Source: Candidatus Wolfebacteria bacterium CG_4_10_14_0_8_um_filter_39_64 (lineage in GTDB: Bacteria > Patescibacteriota > Minisyncoccia > UBA6257 > UBA9933). Taken from it: a DNA stretch of 13,726 nucleotides. The position numbers were made by a program, and so were the translations under genes. Positions within the stretch are counted from its first letter, which is position 1; every line of letters begins with the position of its first letter. Shown in pieces: positions 6,407-12,817 of the stretch. A model generated the notes under the pieces. The model was given only the letters and a program-made list of their open reading frames with translations, did no database searches and was not told the DNA's origin. The DNA lies in the NCBI GenBank assembly GCA_002784365.1, contig PFKY01000042.1, forward strand, positions 1 through 13,726, written 5' to 3'.

Positions 6407-7009
6407 ATGAACCCCTTAATTTATATTTTCGTAATTTTATTACTGTTATTTCTGAATGTTTCCATGGTCTTACTTTTTGTCCTCGCCTTTGATTCCATAT
6501 GGCGAGGCCACGATTTAGCCACCAGCCAGCGGGCAATCAAAGCTCTTATTAAGATTATTTCCCGGCATAAACCTGATGCAAAAAATTTTTATGATTTGGG
6601 ATGCGGACGGGGGACGCTCGTTTTAGCCGTCAAAAGAAGGTTGCCATGTCTTAGGGTCTATGGTATAGATAATAATGAGATAAGAATTTTTTTTGCGAGA
6701 TTGAAATCCATATTTTTGGGGCAAAAAATAAACCCCGTTAGAAATGTCATTTCTAACGGGGTAAACTTCAAAAAACAAGATATTTTTGAGACGAATTTGG
6801 AAAATGCCGATATTGTTTATACCTATCTCCGGTACGATTTAATGCCGCTACTCGAGAAGAAATTGCAGGACGAATTGAAACAAAGCGCAATCGTTATAAC
6901 CAATACGTCAAATTTTCCCAACTGGAAGCCGATAGAAAAAATTATTACTTACCCGAAAGTTTCCAAAATGCCGGATTTTGAAACACTATTCGTTTATATT
7001 AAAAAATAA
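6407..7009 (+). CDS. Membrane-anchored class I SAM-dependent methyltransferase
   Basis: The 200-residue protein begins with one strong membrane helix (about residues 3-28). The class I methyltransferase motif I follows, FYDLGCGRGT (61-70), with VYGIDNN (84-90) as the acidic motif II and DIVYTYL (about 135-141) as motif IV. A single N-terminal helix followed directly by a small methyltransferase resembles the family that includes ATP-synthase c-subunit lysine methyltransferase, but that match is only by architecture. Residues 109-119 (NPVRNVISNGV) are encoded by a nearly perfect 31-bp palindrome and sit between motif II and motif IV; they are probably not part of the ancestral fold. The stop overlaps the next ATG by one base. 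Confidence 0.8.
   Translation: MNPLIYIFVILLLLFLNVSMVLLFVLAFDSIWRGHDLATSQRAIKALIKIISRHKPDAKNFYDLGCGRGTLVLAVKRRLPCLRVYGIDNNEIRIFFARLKSIFLGQKINPVRNVISNGVNFKKQDIFETNLENADIVYTYLRYDLMPLLEKKLQDELKQSAIVITNTSNFPNWKPIEKIITYPKVSKMPDFETLFVYIKK
6732..6762. repeat. In-frame palindromic repeat in the methyltransferase gene
   Basis: ACCCCGTTAGAAATG at 6732-6746 is followed by one T and then by the exact complement CATTTCTAACGGGGT at 6748-6762, giving 15-bp arms. It is read in frame as NPVRNVISNGV. Its outer bases ACCCCGT match those of the hairpin at 7374-7403 in the rplU relic, which suggests one repeat family. Confidence 0.9.
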
Positions 7010-7350
7010 TGTTTTCCAACGTAATTAAAGATAGATATCTAAGAGTAGTAGCGGGTCTAAGTCTGTTAATTTTACTTGTGACAGCGCTGATTTTTTATTT
7101 AAGGCTTGGTTCAGTGACAACGCCTTTGATTATTCATTTTGACGCTTACAAGGGTATTGATTTTTTGGCTGGTAGAATTGAGGTATTCGGGGTTTTGCTT
7201 TCCGCCTTAGTGATAATTTTAATTAACTTATTCTTGGCCGATTTCCTTTACAGCCGCGAACGGTTTCTCTCTTATATTTTCGGTTTTGTAAGTTTAGAAT
7301 TGACAGTCTTGATTTTAATCACGATTGGTGTTATTATTTCAGTGAATTAA
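7009..7350 (+). CDS. Small three-helix membrane protein
   Basis: A 113-residue integral membrane protein of unknown function. Likely membrane helices are near residues 12-32, 57-77 and 88-110. Between the first two lies a loop PLIIHFDAYKGIDFLAG, which recalls the P.HF...G.pD pattern of DUF1648-type small membrane proteins; this likeness is weak and visual only. It starts on the last base of the methyltransferase stop (TAATG), so the two are probably translated together. No catalytic residues can be named. Confidence 0.75.
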   Translation: MFSNVIKDRYLRVVAGLSLLILLVTALIFYLRLGSVTTPLIIHFDAYKGIDFLAGRIEVFGVLLSALVIILINLFLADFLYSRERFLSYIFGFVSLELTVLILITIGVIISVN

Positions 7351-7351
7351 C

Positions 7352-7429
7352 ATGTCTTTTGCCATTATCCAAACCCCGTATAACAGCAAAGCTGTATACG
7401 GGGCAAGCCGGCTAAAACAATATGAGTAA
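7352..7429 (+). pseudogene. Relic of an rplU 5' end interrupted by a palindrome (or L21-mimic upstream ORF)
   Basis: A 25-codon ORF starts MSFAIIQT and ends KQYE before TAA. The intact ribosomal protein L21 next door starts MSKFAIIQTGGKQY. The first eight and last four codons of the small ORF therefore correspond to the L21 N-terminus, while the GG between them is replaced by 13 residues encoded by the hairpin at 7374-7403 and the bases after it. The matching codons differ from intact rplU almost only at synonymous positions (gcc/gcg, atc/ata, caa/cag, acc/acg), as expected of diverged homologues, not a recent copy. The ORF stop lies three bases after the rplU ATG, so the two overlap. Translation of the small ORF could couple to rplU, but no Shine-Dalgarno is seen before either start. 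Confidence 0.7.
7374..7403. repeat. CCCCGT-type hairpin in the rplU relic
   Basis: CCCCGTATAACAGC (7374-7387) and GCTGTATACGGGG (7391-7403) pair around an AAA loop with a single bulged A. The arm starts with (A)CCCCGTWA, like the palindrome inside the methyltransferase gene at 6732. Because it lies directly before rplU, it could also act as a leader hairpin for L21 expression. Confidence 0.8.
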
Positions 7430-7739
7430 ATTTGCGATTATACAGACGGGGGGCAAGCAATACAGAGTGTCTCCGGGACAAAAAGTCAAAATTGAGAAAA
7501 TAGAAGGCGCCCAAGACGCCATTTTAAGTTTTGACAAAGTCCTTTTAATCGGCGATGGCGATAATATTAAAGTCGGCACGCCTTATGTTGAAGCTGCAAA
7601 AGTTGAAGCCAAAATATTAAAACAAGGGAGAGACAAAAAGAAAATCGTTTTCCGTTATCACTCAAAAACCCGCTATCGCAAGAAAAAAGGCCATCGACAA
7701 CATTTTACGGAAGTAGAAATTTTAAACCTTAAATCTTAA
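7422..7739 (+). CDS. rplU: 50S ribosomal protein L21
   Basis: The 105-residue protein matches bacterial L21 in length. It has the family start FAIIQTGGKQYRV, the middle VLLIGDGDNIKVGTPYV, and the basic C-terminal KTRYRKKKGHRQHFTEVEI, which binds 23S rRNA domain II. rpmA (L27), the usual partner, does not follow; recR lies convergent two bases downstream. The start at 7422 is firm because MSKFAIIQ aligns with the family start. The sequence before it is the rplU relic and its hairpin, with no recognisable Shine-Dalgarno, so initiation may depend on coupling with the small upstream ORF or on a low-structure leader. Confidence 0.97.
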   Translation: MSKFAIIQTGGKQYRVSPGQKVKIEKIEGAQDAILSFDKVLLIGDGDNIKVGTPYVEAAKVEAKILKQGRDKKKIVFRYHSKTRYRKKKGHRQHFTEVEILNLKS

Positions 7740-7741
7740 AC

Positions 7742-8338
7742 CTATATTCTTCGTTCTAATGCTTGTCCCAATGTTTCTTCGTCGGCAAATTCTATTTCTC
7801 CGCCTGTGGGGATACCCCGACCTAAACGGGTGATTTTTTTGGCAAAAGATGAGAGTTCTTTGGCAATCATTGAGGCGTTAAGGTCGCCGAAGGTCGTCGG
7901 ATTAATGGCAATGATAATTTCTTCAGCCTGACCACCTTGCTTTTTTATCCAATCCTTTAAATGATTTAATCGGAGTTTTTGGATGCTTTCCAAAACGCCG
8001 GTTTTGGAAAGTTCGCCCAGCACCAGATAGCGTCCCTTAAATTTTTTAGTCCGCTCCAGAGAAATTAAATCAGTTTCTTTTTCAACAATGGCGATGATGT
8101 TTTGTCGGCGGTTGGAATCACGGCAAATATCGCAGAGATTATCCCTGTTTTGATGGACAAAAAAACAATTGGCGCATGTTTTTAGATATCTTAAATCATC
8201 AACCGCTTTGGCGGTTTCATCTATTTTGGCCCGGCCGCTGCTTATCAATTTAAAAGCCAGCCGAGTGGCCTGACGGGTGCCGATTGACGGCAGGGTAGAG
8301 AAAATCTCAATAAATTTTTTGATTGGTTCAGGTAGCAT
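7742..8338 (-). CDS. recR: Recombination mediator protein RecR
   Basis: RecR works with RecO to load RecA on gapped DNA. The 198-residue length is normal. The helix-hairpin-helix region is LPSIGTRQATRLAFKL (residues 16-31). The zinc motif CANC/CDIC uses Cys55, Cys58, Cys69 and Cys72. The Toprim domain follows with IIAIVEKETDLISLE and YLVLGELSKTGV, and EIIIAINPTTFGD and TRLGRGIPTGGEIEFADEETLGQAL are seen further on. RecR is usually in an operon with dnaX and ybaB; here it stands alone, divergent from lepA and convergent with rplU. The start ATG is 26 bases from the lepA ATG, so both share a very short promoter region. Confidence 0.97.
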   Translation of the reverse strand: MLPEPIKKFIEIFSTLPSIGTRQATRLAFKLISSGRAKIDETAKAVDDLRYLKTCANCFFVHQNRDNLCDICRDSNRRQNIIAIVEKETDLISLERTKKFKGRYLVLGELSKTGVLESIQKLRLNHLKDWIKKQGGQAEEIIIAINPTTFGDLNASMIAKELSSFAKKITRLGRGIPTGGEIEFADEETLGQALERRI

Positions 8339-8364
8339 ATGCTTTTATTTTATAATTATACATA
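8339..8364. promoter_or_regulatory. Very short divergent promoter region for recR and lepA
   Basis: Only 26 AT-rich bases separate the two start codons. A TATAAT at 8351-8356 faces lepA, and another (attata on + at 8355-8360) faces recR. If used, transcription would start at or within a few bases of the lepA ATG, giving a leaderless mRNA, and roughly ten bases before the recR ATG. No convincing -35 boxes are seen, because they would lie inside the coding regions. Confidence 0.45.
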
Positions 8365-10194
8365 ATGAAACCATTAAATAACAATATCAGAAACTTTACC
8401 ATAATCAGCCATATTGACCACGGCAAATCAACCTTGGCTGACCGTTTTTTGGAATTAACCGGCACGGTGGAAGCGCGTCAAATGAAACCGCAATATCTTG
8501 ACCAGTTGGAGCTGGAAAGAGAACGGGGGATTACAATAAAGATGGCACCTGTGAGGATGATATATCATCCTCAAATTAAGAATGCAGAATTAAGAATGCA
8601 GAATTCTGAATTTGAAATTCTAAATTCTAAATTATCAGATTCAGAATTTATTCTGAATCTGATTGACACTCCCGGACATTCCGACTTTTCTTACGAGGTC
8701 TCCCGGGCTTTGGCTGCGGTTGAGGGCGCAATTTTGCTGGTTGACGCTACCCAAGGCGTTCAGGCTCAAACCTTGGCGAATTTAGAATCGGCGAAAAAAG
8801 CCGGCCTGAAAATCATCGGCAGCGTCAATAAAATTGACGCTGCTTCTCAGGAACAAATAGAAAATTCGTTAAATGAACTTGCCCATCTTTTAGGCGTAAA
8901 AACCGATGAAGTTCTAAAAATTTCAGCAAAAACAGGCGAGGGAGTTTCTTTATTATTACAAGCGGTCATAGACAAGGTGCCAGCCCCGAAAGCGATTGAA
9001 TCTCGGGCTGCTTTAATATTCAGTTCTGTTTATGATGACCATAAAGGAGTGATTGCTTATGTCCGCGTTTTTGGCGGCGAATTTAAAGCAGGTGACGACT
9101 CCAGGCTTTTGGGAACCAATAAAGAATTCAAAATTAAAGAAGTTGGGTTTTTTCAGCCGGAATTGCACAAAGAAGATATTCTTACGGTTGGAAATATTGG
9201 CTATGTAGCAACGGGCATCAAGGATCCGGATAGCGTTCAGGTGGGAGACACAATTGGCGAAAAAATCTTGTCAGGATTCAAAAAACCCCAACCGGTCGTT
9301 TTTGTCTCCCTGTATCCGGAAAACAATGATGACTACGATAACCTAAAAATATCCCTTTATAAATTGCGGCTTAGTGATTCTTCATTTTCAATTACTCCAG
9401 TCACAAGCGAAGCCCTGGGTCGGGGATTTCAAGGCGGTTTTTTGGGAAGATTGCATTTTGAAATAGTCGTCCAGAGATTAGAAAGAGAATTTAACGTAAA
9501 AGTTATAAATAGCTTTCCTTCTGTTTCTTATAAAGTGAAGCCGATGAACGGGGATTGGGTTACGGTTGAAAATCCCAAGGATTTTCCGGATGACTACAGC
9601 CAGGTTTTAGAACCAATAGCCGCCGTTACCATAATTGCTCCTTTCAAAAATTTAGGGGACGTTTTAAAACTTAAAGAGTCGTTCAGGTTCAGTAAGGTGA
9701 GCACGGACGTCAAGACAGATAAAGTGATTATTTCAACTCTTATTCCCTTGGCTGACATTATTTCTGATTTTGACGACCGTCTCAAGTCGGTCTCTTCCGG
9801 CTTCGCTTCTTTCAGTTATGAAATCATTGATTATAAAGAAGCCCTTGTTAAAAGATTAGACATCAAAATCGCCGGCAGTCTCGTTCACGGCTTAAGTCGG
9901 ATTATTCCGGAAAGCGATGTCGAAAGAATCGCCAGACACATGGCGGAAAAGCTGAAAGAAATTCTGCCCCGTAAACAGTTTATTCAAGCCATTCAAGCGA
10001 TTTCCGGCGGCCGGGTGATTGCCCGAGAAACGATTCCTGCCCTAAAAAAAGACGTAACCGGCTATTTGTACGGAGGCGACAGAACCAGAAAGATGAAACT
10101 TTGGCAGAAACAAAAAAAAGGAAAGAAGAAACTGCTTCGGATGGCTGCCGAAATAAGGTTGCCTGTTAAAATATTTAAAGATTTGTTAAGATAA
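8365..10194 (+). CDS. lepA: Elongation factor 4 (LepA GTPase)
   Basis: LepA/EF4 is a ribosome-binding GTPase that can back-translocate ribosomes and affects initiation and assembly. The 609-residue protein has G1 HIDHGKST (16-23), G2 RERGITIK (52-59), G3 DTPGH (101-105), G4 NKID and G5 SAKTGEGV. Later come the EF-G-like domains, including LGRLHFEIVVQRLEREFN, and the LepA-specific C-terminal domain with GGRVIARETIPALKKDVTGYLYGGDRTRK. An extra ~27 residues lie between G2 and G3 (about 69-95, from PQIKNAELRMQ to SDSEF), encoded by tandem and inverted repeats; they fall at the turn between two strands, where the fold can tolerate a loop. The protein is otherwise normal, so it is probably functional. 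An FtsB-like gene follows five bases on. Confidence 0.97.
   Translation: MKPLNNNIRNFTIISHIDHGKSTLADRFLELTGTVEARQMKPQYLDQLELERERGITIKMAPVRMIYHPQIKNAELRMQNSEFEILNSKLSDSEFILNLIDTPGHSDFSYEVSRALAAVEGAILLVDATQGVQAQTLANLESAKKAGLKIIGSVNKIDAASQEQIENSLNELAHLLGVKTDEVLKISAKTGEGVSLLLQAVIDKVPAPKAIESRAALIFSSVYDDHKGVIAYVRVFGGEFKAGDDSRLLGTNKEFKIKEVGFFQPELHKEDILTVGNIGYVATGIKDPDSVQVGDTIGEKILSGFKKPQPVVFVSLYPENNDDYDNLKISLYKLRLSDSSFSITPVTSEALGRGFQGGFLGRLHFEIVVQRLEREFNVKVINSFPSVSYKVKPMNGDWVTVENPKDFPDDYSQVLEPIAAVTIIAPFKNLGDVLKLKESFRFSKVSTDVKTDKVIISTLIPLADIISDFDDRLKSVSSGFASFSYEIIDYKEALVKRLDIKIAGSLVHGLSRIIPESDVERIARHMAEKLKEILPRKQFIQAIQAISGGRVIARETIPALKKDVTGYLYGGDRTRKMKLWQKQKKGKKKLLRMAAEIRLPVKIFKDLLR
8574..8663. repeat. 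Composite repeat insertion within lepA
   Basis: A perfect 14-bp tandem duplication (aattaagaatgcag at 8574-8587 and 8588-8601) is followed by AT-rich imperfect repeats (aattct-type) and then by a 14-bp inverted repeat (atcagattcagaat at 8634-8647, complement at 8650-8663, 2-base spacer). The whole block stays in frame and encodes the extra loop in the LepA G domain. It is more AT-rich and more repetitive than the rest of the gene. Confidence 0.85.
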
Positions 10195-10199
10195 ACGGA

Positions 10200-10460
10200 A
10201 TGAGGGTCTTTATAGTCATAATTCTAAGCATAATCCTGTCGGCCATTCTCGCCCAGTCATATTTTTTCATTAAAGAACGCAATCGATTGAAGACCGATTC
10301 AGATAATTTGAATAGTCGGCTTCAGGCCCTCTTAAAAGAAAATGCCGACCTTCAATCAGATATTGAATATTTTTCCCATCCGGAAAATCTGGAAAAAGAA
10401 TTGAAATCGAGATTTAACTACAAAAAACCGGGCGAAAAAATGATGATTATTGTGCCATGA
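10200..10460 (+). CDS. Septum formation initiator, FtsB/DivIC-like
   Basis: An 86-residue bitopic protein with one N-terminal membrane helix (about residues 2-20). A coiled coil (about 26-60) rich in Leu, Asn and Glu heptads follows, ending in a short FSHPENLEKELKSRFNYKKPGEKMMII tail. The Y/F-K-x-PGE ending is characteristic of the DivIC/FtsB family. Relatives bridge FtsL and FtsQ in the divisome. The length is right for the family. The next gene starts inside its stop (ATGA), so they are co-translated. Confidence 0.88.
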   Translation: MRVFIVIILSIILSAILAQSYFFIKERNRLKTDSDNLNSRLQALLKENADLQSDIEYFSHPENLEKELKSRFNYKKPGEKMMIIVP

Positions 10461-11026
10461 ACAAAAAGAAATTTATTATTTTAATATTGTTTGTCATCGT
10501 CATTGCCATAGTTGTTTTTATTTCAACCCAATCTTATCCCGTTGCTTTGGTAAATTGGCGACTAATTACATTAAAATCTTTTAAAAAAGATTCTGGCATA
10601 GCCGTCCATTACTATCAAAAAATGCTTGAAACTTACGATAGAAATCAAACTCCTGTTTTTCATTCTCCGGAAATCCAGCGGGAAATTGAACGCGCGGTGT
10701 TGGAACAATTAATTAAAAATAGTTTAATCCGGCAGGAATTAGAAAAACAAATGAAGAGCGGGGAACTTAAAAAAATGGTTGATAATAAAGTTCAGGAAGT
10801 ATTAAAAGGCAAAGATGTCGGAAAAGAAATTGAAACGCTCTACGGTCTTTCTTTAGATGAATTTAAGGAGAGAGTTTTGAGGCCGCAGGCAGAAAGAGAG
10901 ATTCTTGTCGGAAGATTCTTTCTGGAAAATAAAAGTTTTGATGACTGGCTGAAAGAATCAAAGGCAAAAATAATTATTCTGATGCCGGGCCTTGAATGGA
11001 ACGGGGAGAAGGTTGTAATAAAATGA
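10457..11026 (+). CDS. Membrane-anchored SurA-N-like protein without a PPIase domain
   Basis: The 189-residue protein has a basic start MNKKK and one hydrophobic segment (about 6-24) acting as an uncleaved anchor or signal peptide. The rest is mostly helical. PVALVNWRLITLKSF resembles the VN(G/x)..I segment that opens the SurA/PrsA/PpiD chaperone region, and REIERAVLEQLIKNSLIRQELEK resembles its following helix (LdqLI...L). FKERVLRPQAEREIL and the C-terminal KAKIIIL also fit that fold. No parvulin domain is present, so a chaperone-like role outside the membrane is more likely than isomerase activity. It overlaps the FtsB-like gene by four bases, and its stop lies two bases before tRNA-Gly. 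Confidence 0.7.
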   Translation: MNKKKFIILILFVIVIAIVVFISTQSYPVALVNWRLITLKSFKKDSGIAVHYYQKMLETYDRNQTPVFHSPEIQREIERAVLEQLIKNSLIRQELEKQMKSGELKKMVDNKVQEVLKGKDVGKEIETLYGLSLDEFKERVLRPQAEREILVGRFFLENKSFDDWLKESKAKIIILMPGLEWNGEKVVIK

Positions 11027-11028
11027 AG

Positions 11029-11099
11029 GCGGGTATCGTATAGCGGCATTATGTATCCTTCCCAAGGATAAGACACGGGTTCGATTCCCGTTACCCGCT
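11029..11099 (+). tRNA. tRNA-Gly (anticodon CCC)
   Basis: A 71-nt cloverleaf can be drawn. The acceptor is GCGGGTA/TACCCGC, the anticodon stem TATCC/GGATA has loop TTCCCAA, and the T arm is ACGGG-TTCGATT-CCCGT. The discriminator is U, as usual for bacterial tRNA-Gly. The D stem is weak (GTA/TAT plus G-U). The anticodon CCC reads GGG only. CCA is not encoded. It lies two bases after one stop and nine bases before the pgk start, so it is probably cut from a longer mRNA by RNase P and RNase Z. Confidence 0.95.
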
Positions 11100-11108
11100 C
11101 AAATTAAA

Positions 11109-12272
11109 ATGAAATATCTATCTTCGCTGAAAAATAAAAATTTATCCAATCAAATCTGCCTTTTGCGGGTTGATTTTAATCTCACGGATGACGACCTTAG
11201 AAAACAAAAAATTCCTTTGCGAATAAAATCGGCTTTGCCGACGATTAAATTTTTGCTTGGTAAAGGAGCGAAAGTGGTCATTTTGAGCCACCGCGGCCGG
11301 CCAAAAGAGACAAGCGACAAGCGACAAGTGACAAGAGTGTATACTTTGAAACCTTTTGTAAAAATTCTTTCAAAATTATTAAAAAAATCCGTACAATTCA
11401 TTGATTTTAAAAAAGATTTTAAAACAATCAAGACAATTATAAAAATTAGCCCAAGAGGCACTATTTTTCTTTTGGAAAATTTGAGATTTTTCCCCGGAGA
11501 GGACAAAAATGACCAAAAATTTGCCAGAAAGTTGGCTTCTTTGGGAAAGTTTTACATTAATGACGCTTTTGCTTTTAGCCATCGGCCAACTGCTTCAATG
11601 GTAGGTATACCTAAATTTCTAGCGTCTTACGCCGGCTTGCTTTTGGAAAAAGAAATCAAAAATCTCTCAAAAGTTATGCAAAAGCCGAAACGGCCATTAG
11701 TGATTATTTTAGGCGGCGCGAAAATTTCCGACAAAATCGGGGTAATTAAAAACTTTCTTAAAAATGTCAATGGTCACAAGTCAAGGGTCAATTGTATTTT
11801 AACGGGCGGGGGAGTGGCCAATACTTTTTTCGCGGCTCAAAGATTACCGATTGGTAAATCTCTTTATGAAAAACAAATGATTCCGACAGCGAAACTACTG
11901 CTTAGGTCGCGTAAAATAATCTTGCCGATTGACTCAGCGATCCAAGGCAAAAAAATTTTAGATATTGGACCAAAGACCATTAAAAGATATGTTGAAATTA
12001 TTAAAAAAGCCAGGACTATTGTCTGGAACGGCCCAATGGGTTATATTGAAAGTCCTAAATTTGCCAGGGGTTCAAAAGCCATCAGTCAAGCAATTTTAAA
12101 GAGCCAAGCTTTTTCGGTTATCGGCGGAGGCGAAACCATTTCAATACTTCCTGCTGCATGCTTCAAGCCTCATGCTTCAAGATTGTTTGTCTCCACGGCC
12201 GGGGGAGCAATGCTTGAATATTTAGCCGGGAAGAAACTACCCGGCATAGAGGCGTTAAATACATCATTATGA
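11109..12272 (+). CDS. pgk: Phosphoglycerate kinase
   Basis: Pgk moves phosphate between 1,3-bisphosphoglycerate and ADP in lower glycolysis, in the cytoplasm. The 387-residue length is normal. Motifs in order are LLRVDFNL (18-25), ILSHRGRPKE (58-67), LLENLRFFPGE, INDAFAFSHRPTASMVGIP, ILGGAKISDKIGVI, TGGGVANTFF, IVWNGPMG, VIGGGETIS and VSTAGGAMLEYL. The N-terminal arginine and aspartate that bind 3-phosphoglycerate and the glycine-rich nucleotide loop are present, so it should be active. Two low-complexity stretches are read in frame: SDKRQVTR after GRPKE, and AACFKPHASRL before the last motif. There is no Shine-Dalgarno in the nine bases after tRNA-Gly. It overlaps the exonuclease gene by four bases. 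Confidence 0.97.
   Translation: MKYLSSLKNKNLSNQICLLRVDFNLTDDDLRKQKIPLRIKSALPTIKFLLGKGAKVVILSHRGRPKETSDKRQVTRVYTLKPFVKILSKLLKKSVQFIDFKKDFKTIKTIIKISPRGTIFLLENLRFFPGEDKNDQKFARKLASLGKFYINDAFAFSHRPTASMVGIPKFLASYAGLLLEKEIKNLSKVMQKPKRPLVIILGGAKISDKIGVIKNFLKNVNGHKSRVNCILTGGGVANTFFAAQRLPIGKSLYEKQMIPTAKLLLRSRKIILPIDSAIQGKKILDIGPKTIKRYVEIIKKARTIVWNGPMGYIESPKFARGSKAISQAILKSQAFSVIGGGETISILPAACFKPHASRLFVSTAGGAMLEYLAGKKLPGIEALNTSL
11309..11336. repeat. 7-bp tandem repeat in pgk
   Basis: Four tandem units of gacaag(c/c/t/a) run from 11309 to 11336. They are in frame with pgk and encode TSDKRQVTR in the loop after GRPK, a region whose length varies in the family. Confidence 0.8.
12157..12181. repeat. Direct repeat CATGCTTCAAG in pgk
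   Basis: The 11-mer occurs at 12157-12167 and 12171-12181 with a 3-base spacer, giving a 14-base period. It encodes part of AACFKPHASRL near the C-terminus of Pgk, between the GGGET loop and VSTAGGA, a helix-and-loop region of the fold. Confidence 0.75.
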
Positions 12273-12817
12273 ACAATACTAAAAAACTATTCAGAGATTT
12301 TGATTTGGCTTTTATTGATACTGAAACCACTGGTCGGGGCCCTCATCATGAACTCACTGAAATAGCGGTTGTCCGGGTCAGCGGTTTTAATTTCAGCGTT
12401 TTGGAAGAATGGGAGGCAAAAATTAAACCCAAGCACCTGGAACTGGCTGACCCCGAATCCCTGCAAATCAGTCATTATAACGACAAAGATTGGATAAATG
12501 CCCTTGACGAAGAAACTGCCTTGAAAACTTTTTTACAGAAAACCGAAAAAACTATTTTAGCCGGCCATAATCTGACTTTTGACTGGTTCTACATCCATAA
12601 AGCTTTGGGTGCTTATAATTTACAGCCGACATTTTGGTATAAAAGCATAGACACATTTTCCTTGGCTTGGCAAAAATTAAGAAATGACTCAAATATCAGA
12701 TATGTAAGCCTTACTGAACTGGCGGCTTATTTCGGAATTGTCCCCAAGAAACTCCATTCGGCCCTTGATGACGCCAGAACCACTTACAAAGTATTTATGA
12801 AACTGATAGAACTATGA
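12269..12817 (+). CDS. DEDDh 3'-5' exonuclease (DnaQ/RNase T superfamily)
   Basis: The 182-residue single-domain exonuclease has all five DEDDh residues: Asp17 and Glu19 in FIDTETTG, Asp105 in GHNLTFDW, and His163 and Asp168 in HSALDDA. It therefore should remove nucleotides from 3' ends using two metal ions. It could act as a DNA polymerase III epsilon-like proofreader or as a DNA/RNA trimming enzyme; the sequence alone does not decide. No helicase or polymerase domain is attached. It starts inside the pgk stop and ends inside the start of the RNase H gene (ATGA at both junctions), so all three are probably translated from one mRNA. Confidence 0.9.
   Translation: MNNTKKLFRDFDLAFIDTETTGRGPHHELTEIAVVRVSGFNFSVLEEWEAKIKPKHLELADPESLQISHYNDKDWINALDEETALKTFLQKTEKTILAGHNLTFDWFYIHKALGAYNLQPTFWYKSIDTFSLAWQKLRNDSNIRYVSLTELAAYFGIVPKKLHSALDDARTTYKVFMKLIEL

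Noticed and set aside
11150-11506. A 118-codon minus-strand ORF opposite pgk
   Set aside because: It overlaps the conserved N-domain of Pgk and resembles no known protein.
12269-12817. Considered naming the exonuclease dnaQ
   Set aside because: The catalytic residues define the DEDDh superfamily, but nothing separates a polymerase III epsilon subunit from oligoribonuclease or RNase T-like trimming enzymes.
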